Position numbers and translations under genes: made by a program. A stretch of DNA of 8,341 nucleotides from Comamonadaceae bacterium (lineage in GTDB: Bacteria > Pseudomonadota > Gammaproteobacteria > Burkholderiales > Burkholderiaceae_C), in assembly GCA_947460165.1 (NCBI GenBank), contig CANHKH010000131.1, forward strand, positions 1 to 8,341, in the 5' to 3' direction. This document shows positions 1 through 6,443 of this stretch, one piece after another (the stretch's first letter is position 1; each line of letters opens with the position of its first letter). The notes beneath the pieces are model-generated. The model made no database searches and was not told the DNA's origin. It saw nothing but the letters and a program-made list of their open reading frames with translations.

Positions 1-1323
1 CTTTTTCAGTCTCGCCCACCCTTTGCCCTGAACGCGCTGGTCGCCAGCGCAGCCCTGCTGGCCTTGCCAAGCGCCTGGGCGCAGCCCTTGCCCAAAGCCA
101 CGCCCGAATCGCAAGGCATGTCCACAGAGCGCCTGGCTGTGATTTCTTCAACCATGAAGCAAGAGGTCGCCAATAACCGCTTGCCGGGCGCGGTGGTCAT
201 GGTCGCGCGCCATGGCAAGCTGGTGTACTCCGAAGCCTTTGGCAAAACCGGGCGGGCTGACGGCAGCGACATGAAAGAAGATTCCATTTTCAGAATCTAT
301 TCCATGACCAAGCCGCTGGTGTCCACCGCGCTCATGATGCTGGTGGAAGACGGCAAAGTGCAGCTGACCGACCCCGTCTCCAAGTTTCTTCCGGCCTTCA
401 AAAACCCGCAGGTCAGCGTGGCATCCACCCACCCCGTCTCGGGCGTGGTGAGCTACAAAATGGTGGCCGCCCACCAAGAGCCCACTTTGCAAGACCTGTT
501 GCGCCACACCTCAGGCCTGGCCTATGGCGAGCTCACGGCCAACGCCCCGGTCAAAGAGGCATACACCCAATCCAAGGTGTTTTTGCCCACCATCCCTTTT
601 GACGCGCGCGGCATGAGCCCCAGCGAGATGTCAGACACCGTGGGCAAAGCCCCGCTGGCCCAGCAGCCTGGCACCACTTGGGAATACTCACTCTCCGTAG
701 ACATCCAAGGCCGTGTGGTGGAAGCCGTCAGTGGCAAGCGCTTGGGTGACTTTTTGACCGAGCGCATGTTTGCCCCCTTGAAAATGAAAGACACCGGATT
801 TCATGTGCCTGCGGCCCACGCCAGCCGCTTGGCTGAAGCCTTTGCCAAAGACCCGCTCACGGGCGCAGCCAACGTCTTGATTGATGTTTCCAAACCGCCA
901 GGCAACGATTCCGGTGGCGCGGGCGGCGTGGGCACGGCGGGCGACTACCTGCGCTACTGCCAGGCCATGCTCAACGGCGGCTCAATCGACGGCGCGCGCA
1001 TTTTGTCGCCGTCTACCGTTCGCCTGATGACGGCAGACCACCTGGGAGCCAACATCAACACCAGCACCAACCCAGGTCAGCTGCTGCTGGGCGTGAACGG
1101 CTACACCTTCGGACTGGGCTTTTTGGTGCGCGCGCAAGATGGCATTGCACCCGTGCACGGATCGGCGGGCGAGTTCATGTGGGCAGGCTTTGCGGGCACT
1201 TTCTTTTGGGCCGAACCCAAAGAAAAACTGTGCGCGGTGTACATGACGCAATCGCCCAGCCCCTTGCGGGCGAGTTACCGGCGACTGATGAAAAATTTGG
1301 TGGCGCAGGCCATCGTCAACTGA
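1..1323 (+). CDS. Exported serine hydrolase, beta-lactamase class C / family VIII esterase type (5' end truncated)
   Basis: The frame is open from base 1, so the start codon lies upstream of the window. The first ~27 codons encode a hydrophobic segment ending in Ala-Trp-Ala before Gln-Pro, a good signal peptidase I site, so the mature protein is probably periplasmic or secreted. Taking the TTG at 64 as residue 1, the nucleophile motif S-x-x-K is SMTK at residues 80-83, the Tyr motif is Y-S-L at 208-210, and the third motif is HGS at 365-367, followed by a Gly-rich stretch ending in AGTFFW. This order and spacing fit the beta-lactamase-related serine hydrolases (Pfam Beta-lactamase; EstB-like esterases). 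Class C beta-lactamases carry Y-x-N; Y-S-L is more usual in family VIII esterases, so an esterase or other acyl hydrolase is likelier than an antibiotic-resistance enzyme. Substrate unknown. There is no sign that it belongs to the sugar operon downstream. The family call is firm and the substrate is not. Confidence 0.9.
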   Translation, partial: LFQSRPPFALNALVASAALLALPSAWAQPLPKATPESQGMSTERLAVISSTMKQEVANNRLPGAVVMVARHGKLVYSEAFGKTGRADGSDMKEDSIFRIYSMTKPLVSTALMMLVEDGKVQLTDPVSKFLPAFKNPQVSVASTHPVSGVVSYKMVAAHQEPTLQDLLRHTSGLAYGELTANAPVKEAYTQSKVFLPTIPFDARGMSPSEMSDTVGKAPLAQQPGTTWEYSLSVDIQGRVVEAVSGKRLGDFLTERMFAPLKMKDTGFHVPAAHASRLAEAFAKDPLTGAANVLIDVSKPPGNDSGGAGGVGTAGDYLRYCQAMLNGGSIDGARILSPSTVRLMTADHLGANINTSTNPGQLLLGVNGYTFGLGFLVRAQDGIAPVHGSAGEFMWAGFAGTFFWAEPKEKLCAVYMTQSPSPLRASYRRLMKNLVAQAIVN

Positions 1324-1378
1324 TGCACGGGCCAACTCTCTCGCTGATGTCGCTTTGACAGACTCTGGCGCTGAGGTG

Positions 1379-2002
1379 ATGGGCTGTGCCAGGACTTGGC
1401 AAGCGCGCTGGTGCGGCTTGCTTTTCTTGCAGGGGCTGCTCGCCCTCCTGTGGGGCTGCACCCTGGCGCCAACGCTGCCAGCGGCCACGGCGCCACAGGC
1501 AGTGCCCTTGGCGTCCTCCAGCGAACTGGCACGCCTGGACGAGAGCGAGCGGGTTTGGCGCCAATGGCGCGAGCACAGCCAGGGTGACTACCATTACGTG
1601 GTCCGCTGGCAATCGCGGGTGGGCTTTGGCCATGTGACCACGGTGCGCGTTGCCCAACACCGTGTGGTGGAGCGCCGCTTTGAGGCTTTCACGCTTGAGG
1701 TGCCTCAGGCAAGCGGGGCCAAAACAGTGCAGGACAGCTGGCTCGAGCAAGGCAGCCAAGTGGGCAGCCGAGCCGGCTCAGCCGCTGCCGCACTCACGCT
1801 TGACGAGCTGTACGGCGTGTGCCGGCAGCTGCTGAACGAGCCCAGGGTCGCGCTTGCAGGCCCGCAGCCCCAGTGGCAGCCGCCCGTGCTGGCCCTGGAC
1901 CACCGAGGCATTTTGCAATCGTGCCAAAGCACACTCGCCAAAGTGATGGGAGATGCGCCACAGCGTGGCGTGCCCGCCTTGGAGCTGCACCTGGACAAAT
2001 GA
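1379..2002 (+). CDS. Predicted lipoprotein, DUF6174-like
   Basis: The protein is 207 aa from the ATG at 1379. A TTG at 1355 would add eight residues, but the ATG places a normal lipoprotein signal at the N-terminus: Arg residues at 5 and 10, a Leu-rich core at 14-24, and Leu-Leu-Trp-Gly-Cys with the putative lipidated Cys at 27. Trp at -2 of the lipobox is unusual. A Pro/Ala-rich stretch follows. The body has W-R-x-W followed by a Y-H-Y-V-V-R strand, a T-T-V-R-V strand with a basic turn, and later T-L-D-E-L-Y before a Cys-containing helix. From memory this pattern (Trp, Tyr-x-Tyr strand, 'V..G.V' strand, then 'T.DELF/Y') matches DUF6174 proteins, whose function is unknown; no search was possible. 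The ribosome site is weak (GAGG at 1373-1376, only 2 nt from the ATG). It starts 55 nt after the serine hydrolase stop and may be cotranscribed with it. That it is a coding gene is fairly sure; the family is tentative. Confidence 0.72.
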   Translation: MGCARTWQARWCGLLFLQGLLALLWGCTLAPTLPAATAPQAVPLASSSELARLDESERVWRQWREHSQGDYHYVVRWQSRVGFGHVTTVRVAQHRVVERRFEAFTLEVPQASGAKTVQDSWLEQGSQVGSRAGSAAAALTLDELYGVCRQLLNEPRVALAGPQPQWQPPVLALDHRGILQSCQSTLAKVMGDAPQRGVPALELHLDK

Positions 2003-2066
2003 CGCCGGTGCGGCCGTCTTGAAGCAAATCAGGGAATACCCCAGCCTTTGTAGAAGGGCTCAGACC

Positions 2067-2072
2067 TAAAAT
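2067..2072 (+). promoter_or_regulatory. Candidate -10 box of the sugar operon promoter
   Basis: TAAAAT matches the sigma-70 -10 consensus at five of six positions and lies 26 nt before the ATG of the binding-protein gene. No good -35 hexamer is seen 16-18 bp upstream, so the promoter would be weak or activator-assisted. Transcription would start near 2079, inside the palindrome that begins at the last base of this box. Position and composition are seen; promoter function is inferred. Confidence 0.4.
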
Positions 2073-2085
2073 GAAAGCGCTTTCA
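2072..2085. promoter_or_regulatory. LacI/GalR-family operator palindrome
   Basis: TGAAAGCGCTTTCA is a perfect 14-bp inverted repeat with a central CG. LacI/GalR-family regulators of sugar genes typically bind even palindromes with this central CG, as in the AAGCGCTT core of many proteobacterial sites and the related Gram-positive cre consensus. It overlaps the candidate -10 box by one base, would cover the inferred transcription start, and ends 13 nt before the ATG of the sugar-binding protein gene. A bound repressor here would block initiation. The natural inducer would be a sugar or sugar phosphate derived from the transported glucoside. No LacI-type gene lies in the window, so the regulator is encoded elsewhere. 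Confidence 0.75.
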
Positions 2086-2098
2086 AGATTGGTTTTCC

Positions 2099-3343
2099 AT
2101 GAAATATCTTTGCATGCTTTTCTTGGCCCTGCTGCTGCCCGTGCACGCACTGGCTCAGAAGCTTACTTTGACCGTGGCGGCTTACCCGGCGGTCGATGAC
2201 ATCGTCAAGGCTGCGCTGGTCGAGTGGAAGAAAAACCACCCCAACGTGGAGGTCAAAGTCATAGGCCGCGAGTATGCCGATCACCACACCGCCATGACCA
2301 CCGCCTTGGCCACCTCCTCGGGTCTGCCCGATGTGATGGCCATCGAATACGGCTATTTGGGCCGCTTTGCACTGGGTGGCGGTCTGCAAGACCTGGACCG
2401 CCCGCCCTACCTGGCCGGGCAAAGCGCTGCCAAGTTGACGCCTTTTGCCCTGGCCCAGGGCCGCTCGGGCGGTGCTGGCTTGTCGGCCATGCCCACTGAC
2501 ATTGGACCGGGCGCGATGTTTTACCGACAAGATTTGATGAGCAAGGCGCAAGTCACCGAGGCCGAGCTCACCGGGTCTTGGGACAGCTTCATCGTCAGCG
2601 GTCAAAAACTCAAAAAAAGCACGGGCGCTTTGCTGGTGGCCCATGCGCGTGACATCAAGGACATCGTCATTCGCGCCGGCATCCCGGCCGGGCAAGGGAT
2701 TTATTTTGACGATCAAGGCAAGTCGGTGATCGATTCGGCCGAGCGTTTTCGCAAGGGCTTTGAGCTGGCGCGGCGCGTGCGCGACGGGGGCCTGGATGCC
2801 AAGGTCAACGCCTGGTCCAACGAGTGGGGCGAGTCGCTCAAGCGCGGGCAAGTGGGCGTGCAGATGATGGGTGCCTGGCTGGGCGGGCATTTGCAAAACT
2901 GGCTGGCGCCCAACACCTCGGGTTTGTGGCGCAGCGCGGCTCTGCCAGAGCGCGTGAACACCTCCTGGGGCGGCACCTTCTACGCCATTCCCAACAAGGC
3001 CCAGCACAAAGAGCTGGCCTGGGACTTGATCCGGCACCTCACGCTCAACCGCAAGCAGCAGGAGATGGCGTTTGAAAAATTCAATGCTTTTCCGGCGCTG
3101 CTGGAAGCACAAAACGGCGCCTTCTTTGACCAACCCGTGGCCTTTTTGGGCGGTCAAAAAGCGCGCATCAGTTGGCGCCAAAGCGCGGTGCAGATCAGCC
3201 CGACCCGGGTCTTCAAGAACGATGCGCTGGCCGAAGAAATCGTCAATGCCGAACTCGACCTGGTGCTGACCAAAGGCAAGTCTGTGGACCAGGCCTTGAA
3301 AGACGCGCACAAGGCCGTGCAGCGCCGGGCCAGCCGCTCATGA
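2099..3343 (+). CDS. Sugar ABC transporter periplasmic substrate-binding protein (CUT1 family)
   Basis: This is a 414-aa extracellular solute-binding protein, family 1 type, the usual length for oligosaccharide binders. A short signal peptide (Lys2, Leu-rich core, cleavage after Ala-Leu-Ala at residue 19, before Gln) sends it to the periplasm. Family features follow: an N-terminal 'WKKNHPNVEVKV' strand-helix unit near residues 43-54, a 'LPDVMAIEYG' segment near 75-84, a 'GAMFYRQDLM' segment near 139-148, and a C-terminal lobe with a 'WGGTFYAIPNKA' segment near 290-301. It would capture the sugar and deliver it to the two permeases that follow. The neighbouring GH1 enzyme suggests a beta-glucoside such as cellobiose, but specificity cannot be read from the sequence. 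The ATG at 2099 is the only start that gives a signal peptide. No clear Shine-Dalgarno precedes it; the leader is short and holds the operator palindrome. The stop overlaps the next start as ATGA. Confidence 0.92.
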   Translation: MKYLCMLFLALLLPVHALAQKLTLTVAAYPAVDDIVKAALVEWKKNHPNVEVKVIGREYADHHTAMTTALATSSGLPDVMAIEYGYLGRFALGGGLQDLDRPPYLAGQSAAKLTPFALAQGRSGGAGLSAMPTDIGPGAMFYRQDLMSKAQVTEAELTGSWDSFIVSGQKLKKSTGALLVAHARDIKDIVIRAGIPAGQGIYFDDQGKSVIDSAERFRKGFELARRVRDGGLDAKVNAWSNEWGESLKRGQVGVQMMGAWLGGHLQNWLAPNTSGLWRSAALPERVNTSWGGTFYAIPNKAQHKELAWDLIRHLTLNRKQQEMAFEKFNAFPALLEAQNGAFFDQPVAFLGGQKARISWRQSAVQISPTRVFKNDALAEEIVNAELDLVLTKGKSVDQALKDAHKAVQRRASRS

Positions 3344-4257
3344 AGCCCTGGGTCGGTCAGGCGATGGCGCCGTATGTATTGATCAGCCCCTTCATCGCGC
3401 TGTTTTTGGTGTTTGGCCTGTTTCCCATTGGCTTTTCCTTTTTCCTGATGTTCCACATGTGGGACCCCGTGCAAGGCCTGGGGACCATGAAATTTGTGGG
3501 CCTGGACAACCTGCTCTTTGCGCTGGAAGAGCCTTTGGTGTGGACCTCGCTGGGCAACACCTTGTGGCTGGCCCTGGCCTCTGGCTTGCCGCAGCACCTG
3601 GTGGCCATTCCCCTGGCCTTTTTGATCAATGAGCGACTGGGCCGCTGGCGCAATGCGGCCATGGGCGCTTACTTTTTGCCCTACATCACCTCCACCGTGG
3701 CCATTGCCATGATGTTCAGCAGCATGCTGTCCACCGACTACGGCATCATCAACGCCGCGCTCGATGGGCTGGCCCGCTGGCCGCTGTTGCAAGGCGTCTT
3801 GCCCGCGACCCACATCGACTGGATGGGCAGCCCCGAGACCATCAAGCCGGTGATTGCCTTTGTGGTCTTCTGGCGCTACGTCGGCTTTAACGTGATCTTG
3901 TACGTGGCCGCCATGCAAAGCATCCCGCGCGAGCTCTATGAGGCCGCGCGCATGGACGGTGCGCGCCAGTGGCAGCAGTTTTTTTTCATCACACTGCCAC
4001 AGCTCAAGCCCATGATGTTCTTTGGCGTGACGCTGACCCTCATAGGCGGCTTGCAGCTGTTTGAAGAGCCCTTCATTTTGACGGGCGGCAAGGGCGGCGC
4101 TGAATATGCCGCCATGACCACGGCCATGTACATGTACCGCACCGCCTTTGAATTCAATGACTTTGGTCTGGCCAGCGCCATATCCTGGCTGCTGTTTGTG
4201 GTCATCATGGTGCTGACCTTGGCGACCAATTGGCTGTTCAAGAGCAAGCAGGGCTAA
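3340..4257 (+). CDS. Sugar ABC transporter permease 1 (MalF/UgpA-like)
   Basis: This is a 305-aa inner-membrane permease of the CUT1 class. The start is the ATG at 3340, which overlaps the preceding stop codon as ATGA; the frame is open further upstream, but that part lies inside the binding-protein gene. About six membrane helices are visible: residues ~11-38, 68-95, 104-128, 166-190, 223-245 and 276-300. A typical 'KFVGLDN' loop follows the first. The cytoplasmic coupling loop is canonical: E201-A-A-R-M-D-G207, then Leu-Pro at 219-220, the EAA motif that contacts the ATPase. A 'TGGKGGAEYAAMT' segment and the 'FGLASAIS' start of the last helix are also typical of this subunit. It should form a heterodimer with the permease encoded 3 nt downstream. 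Overlap with the binding-protein gene implies translational coupling. The family call is safe; sugar specificity is inferred from context. Confidence 0.94.
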   Translation: MKPWVGQAMAPYVLISPFIALFLVFGLFPIGFSFFLMFHMWDPVQGLGTMKFVGLDNLLFALEEPLVWTSLGNTLWLALASGLPQHLVAIPLAFLINERLGRWRNAAMGAYFLPYITSTVAIAMMFSSMLSTDYGIINAALDGLARWPLLQGVLPATHIDWMGSPETIKPVIAFVVFWRYVGFNVILYVAAMQSIPRELYEAARMDGARQWQQFFFITLPQLKPMMFFGVTLTLIGGLQLFEEPFILTGGKGGAEYAAMTTAMYMYRTAFEFNDFGLASAISWLLFVVIMVLTLATNWLFKSKQG

Positions 4258-4260
4258 GCC

Positions 4261-5103
4261 ATGTCGACCACCATGAAAGATAACGCACCGACTTTGGGCG
4301 CTGCAGGCTGGTTTTTCTTGCTGCTGGGCGCACTGGTGATGCTCGGGCCTTTTTACCTGATGTTTGTGTTCGCCACCCATGCGCGCACCGAGATCATCAG
4401 CATGCCGCCACCTTTGTGGTTTGGTGACCAGTTTCTGGCCAATTTGCGGCTGCTGATGGACAAGATTCCGTTTTGGCTCAACCTGGGTTGGTCGCTCTAC
4501 GTGGGCTTGCTCAGCACAGCGCTGACGCTGCTGTTTTGCTCCATGGCAGGCTGCGCCTTTGCGCTGTATGAATTCAGGTTCAAAAAGACGCTGTTCACTC
4601 TGGTCATGGGCACCATGCTGGTGCCCTCATTCTTGGGCATGATCCCGTCGTTTTTGATCATGGATGCGCTGGGCTGGATAGACCAGCCGCGCGCGCTGTA
4701 CCTGCCGGGCGCCGCTCCGGCCATGGGTATTTTCATGATGCGCCAATACATAGAGTCGGCCATTCCCAAAGAGCTGATTGAAGCGGCCCGCATGGACAAC
4801 TGCAGCGAGTTGCGCATCTACACCCGCGTGGTCGCGCCCTTGCTCGGACCGGCCTTTGGCACCTTGGGGCTGATTGCCTTCATCGGCTCGTGGAACAACT
4901 TCATTGGCCCGTTGGTGGTCATGCGAACGGTGGAGATGTACACCTTCCCCCTGGCGCTGCGCAGCGTGCAAAGCCCGGTGGATACGCAATGGGGCGCGCT
5001 GATGGCAGGCTCTGCCATTGCGGTGATTCCGCTGCTGATTCTTTTTGTTTTTTCATCCAAACGCCTGATTGAAGGCCTGACTGCAGGAGCTGTTCGTGGG
5101 TAA
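4261..5103 (+). CDS. Sugar ABC transporter permease 2 (MalG/UgpE-like)
   Basis: This is a 280-aa inner-membrane permease and partner of the preceding one. The ATG at 4261 comes 3 nt after the upstream stop, with a modest AGGG ribosome site at 4250-4253. Six helices are visible near residues 15-38, 75-100, 108-132, 143-165, 196-220 and 246-266. A 'P-P-P-L-W-F' segment follows the first helix, and 'SWNNFIGPLVV' near helix 5 corresponds to the family's usual W-N-[DN]-F-x-x-P-L segment. The coupling loop reads E174-A-A-R-M-D-N180, ending in Val-Ala-Pro instead of the common Leu-Pro, so the EAA motif is recognisable but lacks its usual Gly and Leu. Such variation occurs in second permeases and need not impair function. 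The last eight bases overlap the start of the beta-glucosidase gene. Confidence 0.94.
   Translation: MSTTMKDNAPTLGAAGWFFLLLGALVMLGPFYLMFVFATHARTEIISMPPPLWFGDQFLANLRLLMDKIPFWLNLGWSLYVGLLSTALTLLFCSMAGCAFALYEFRFKKTLFTLVMGTMLVPSFLGMIPSFLIMDALGWIDQPRALYLPGAAPAMGIFMMRQYIESAIPKELIEAARMDNCSELRIYTRVVAPLLGPAFGTLGLIAFIGSWNNFIGPLVVMRTVEMYTFPLALRSVQSPVDTQWGALMAGSAIAVIPLLILFVFSSKRLIEGLTAGAVRG
5085..5089 (+). promoter_or_regulatory. Strong ribosome binding site deciding the beta-glucosidase start
   Basis: AGGAG sits 6 nt before the GTG at 5096, inside the end of the permease gene. This ideal spacing supports the GTG over the in-frame ATG at 5129, which has no comparable site. It is the best Shine-Dalgarno sequence in the operon. 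Confidence 0.75.
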
Positions 5104-6439
5104 GGTCTCTTCCGATATTCAATCCCTGATGATCAAAAAATCAGATTTCCCCGCCACCTTCACTTGGGGCGTGGCCACCTCCTCTTTTCAAATCGAGGGC
5201 GCAGGCCAGCAAGACGGGCGCGGCCCTTCCATTTGGGACACCTTTTGCGAGACCCCCTCCCACATTGCCGACCAGAGCAACGGCTTGGTGGCCTGTGACC
5301 ACTACAACCGCCTGGACGAAGACTTGGACCTGATTGCCTCCCTGGGGGTCAAGGCCTATCGGTTTTCCATTTCATGGCCCAGGGTGCAGCCTCTGGGCCA
5401 GGGCGCCTGGAACGAAGCGGGATTCGACTTTTACGAGCGCCTGGTCGACGGCCTGCGCGAGCGCGGCATTGAGGCCTTTTTGACGCTCTACCACTGGGAT
5501 TTGCCGCAAGCGCTGCAAGACCAAGGCGGCTGGAACAACCGAGACATTTGCCAGCATTTTTGCAACTACGCCTGCGAGGTGGTTCGCCGCTTGGGCGACC
5601 GGGTCGCCACCGTGTGCACCCACAACGAGCCCTGGGTGGTGTCCATCTTGGGCCATGAAACAGGCATTTTTGCCCCGGGCCTGAAAGACCGCAAAATCGC
5701 CTACCAGGTCGGTCACCACTTGTTGCTGTCGCACGGCATGGCCTTGCAAGCCATACGGGCCATGGGCTTTCAAAAGCCCTTGGGCATGGTGCTGAACCAG
5801 TCGCCGATTTACCCGGCCAGCCAAGCGCCCGAGGACGTGGCCAAGGCCACACTGGACGACGGCATTGTGGTGCGCTGGTACATGGACCCCTTGCTCAAAG
5901 GCGCTTATCCGGCCGATGTGATCGAGTGGTTGGGCGACGACGCCCCCGAGGTGCACGCCGGCGACATGGCCCTGATCGCGCAGCCTCTGGACTTCATTGG
6001 CGTGAACTACTACACGCGCAATTTTTCCTGCGCCAGCCAAACCTGGGACGTGGCCAGCACAGGCAACCCCCTGACCGAGATGGGCTGGGAGATTTACCCC
6101 CCTGGCCTGACCGAGTTGCTGACCCGGCTGCATGCCGACTACACGCTGCCCGCCATCTACATCACCGAAAACGGCGGCGCCTTCAAAGACCCCGTGGTCA
6201 ACGGCCAGGTGGATGACCAGGACCGCCTGGCCTACCTGCACGACCACATTCAAGCCACCCACGCCGCCATGGCGCAAGGCGTGGATGTGCGCGGCTATTT
6301 TGTTTGGAGCTTGATGGACAACTTTGAATGGGCCAGCGGCTACGAAAAGCGCTTTGGCATTGTGCATGTGGACTACGCCAGCTTGCGCCGCACGCTCAAA
6401 CAAAGCGCGCTGTGGTACCAATCCCTGCTCAAAGGTTAA
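5096..6439 (+). CDS. Cytoplasmic beta-glucosidase, glycoside hydrolase family 1
   Basis: This is a 447-aa GH1 retaining beta-glucosidase, the normal length for a single-domain bacterial enzyme. It hydrolyses terminal beta-D-glucosyl residues from disaccharides and glucosides. Conserved active-site features are all present: Q32 in S-F-Q-I-E-G-A; H133 in Y-H-W-D-L-P; N177 and acid/base E178 in H-N-E-P-W; nucleophile E358 in Y-I-T-E-N-G-G; W404; and E411-W412 in N-F-E-W, which bind the glycone 4- and 6-hydroxyls. E411 favours unphosphorylated sugars, because 6-phospho-beta-glucosidases usually carry Ser/Lys/Tyr signatures nearby; this agrees with ABC rather than PTS uptake. There is no signal peptide, so it acts in the cytoplasm on imported sugar. 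The GTG start overlaps the permease gene by 8 bases and has a strong AGGAG. It sits between the permease and ATPase genes. Exact substrate (cellobiose, laminaribiose, aryl glucosides) is not determinable. Confidence 0.96.
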   Translation: MGKVSSDIQSLMIKKSDFPATFTWGVATSSFQIEGAGQQDGRGPSIWDTFCETPSHIADQSNGLVACDHYNRLDEDLDLIASLGVKAYRFSISWPRVQPLGQGAWNEAGFDFYERLVDGLRERGIEAFLTLYHWDLPQALQDQGGWNNRDICQHFCNYACEVVRRLGDRVATVCTHNEPWVVSILGHETGIFAPGLKDRKIAYQVGHHLLLSHGMALQAIRAMGFQKPLGMVLNQSPIYPASQAPEDVAKATLDDGIVVRWYMDPLLKGAYPADVIEWLGDDAPEVHAGDMALIAQPLDFIGVNYYTRNFSCASQTWDVASTGNPLTEMGWEIYPPGLTELLTRLHADYTLPAIYITENGGAFKDPVVNGQVDDQDRLAYLHDHIQATHAAMAQGVDVRGYFVWSLMDNFEWASGYEKRFGIVHVDYASLRRTLKQSALWYQSLLKG

Positions 6440-6443
6440 GCCC

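Noticed and set aside
2001..2018. A possible hairpin (GACG-CCG stem with one bulged base) just after the lipoprotein gene.
   Set aside because: The stem is short and interrupted and is followed by only two T residues, so it is too weak to call a terminator from sequence alone.
2019..2054. TTGAAG at 2019-2024 with TGTAGA at 2049-2054 as an alternative promoter for the sugar operon.
   Set aside because: The 24-bp spacing between the boxes is too long for a sigma-70 promoter.
2071..2199. An out-of-frame ATG inside the operator that opens a short reading frame running into the binding-protein gene.
   Set aside because: It has no ribosome site, starts at or before the inferred transcription start, and its product shows no leader-peptide features. 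It is most likely chance.
2066..4380. Long open frames on the minus strand opposite the binding-protein and permease genes (2066-3310 and 3154-4380).
   Set aside because: Their translations are rich in His, Gln, Arg and Gly with no domain motifs, as expected for antisense frames of GC-rich genes; the plus-strand genes have full family motifs.
6346..6355. A second copy of the operator core, AAAGCGCTTT, inside the beta-glucosidase gene about 90 nt before the ATPase start.
   Set aside because: It encodes the Glu-Lys-Arg-Phe of the conserved GH1 segment Y-E-K-R-F-G, and the flanking bases (GA and GG) do not complete the TG...CA palindrome. Protein constraint explains it.
6324..6443. A 40-codon N-terminal extension of the ATPase from the ATG at 6324.
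   Set aside because: It lies wholly inside the beta-glucosidase gene in another frame, has no family similarity, and the GTG at 6444 has a ribosome site and the normal N-terminus.
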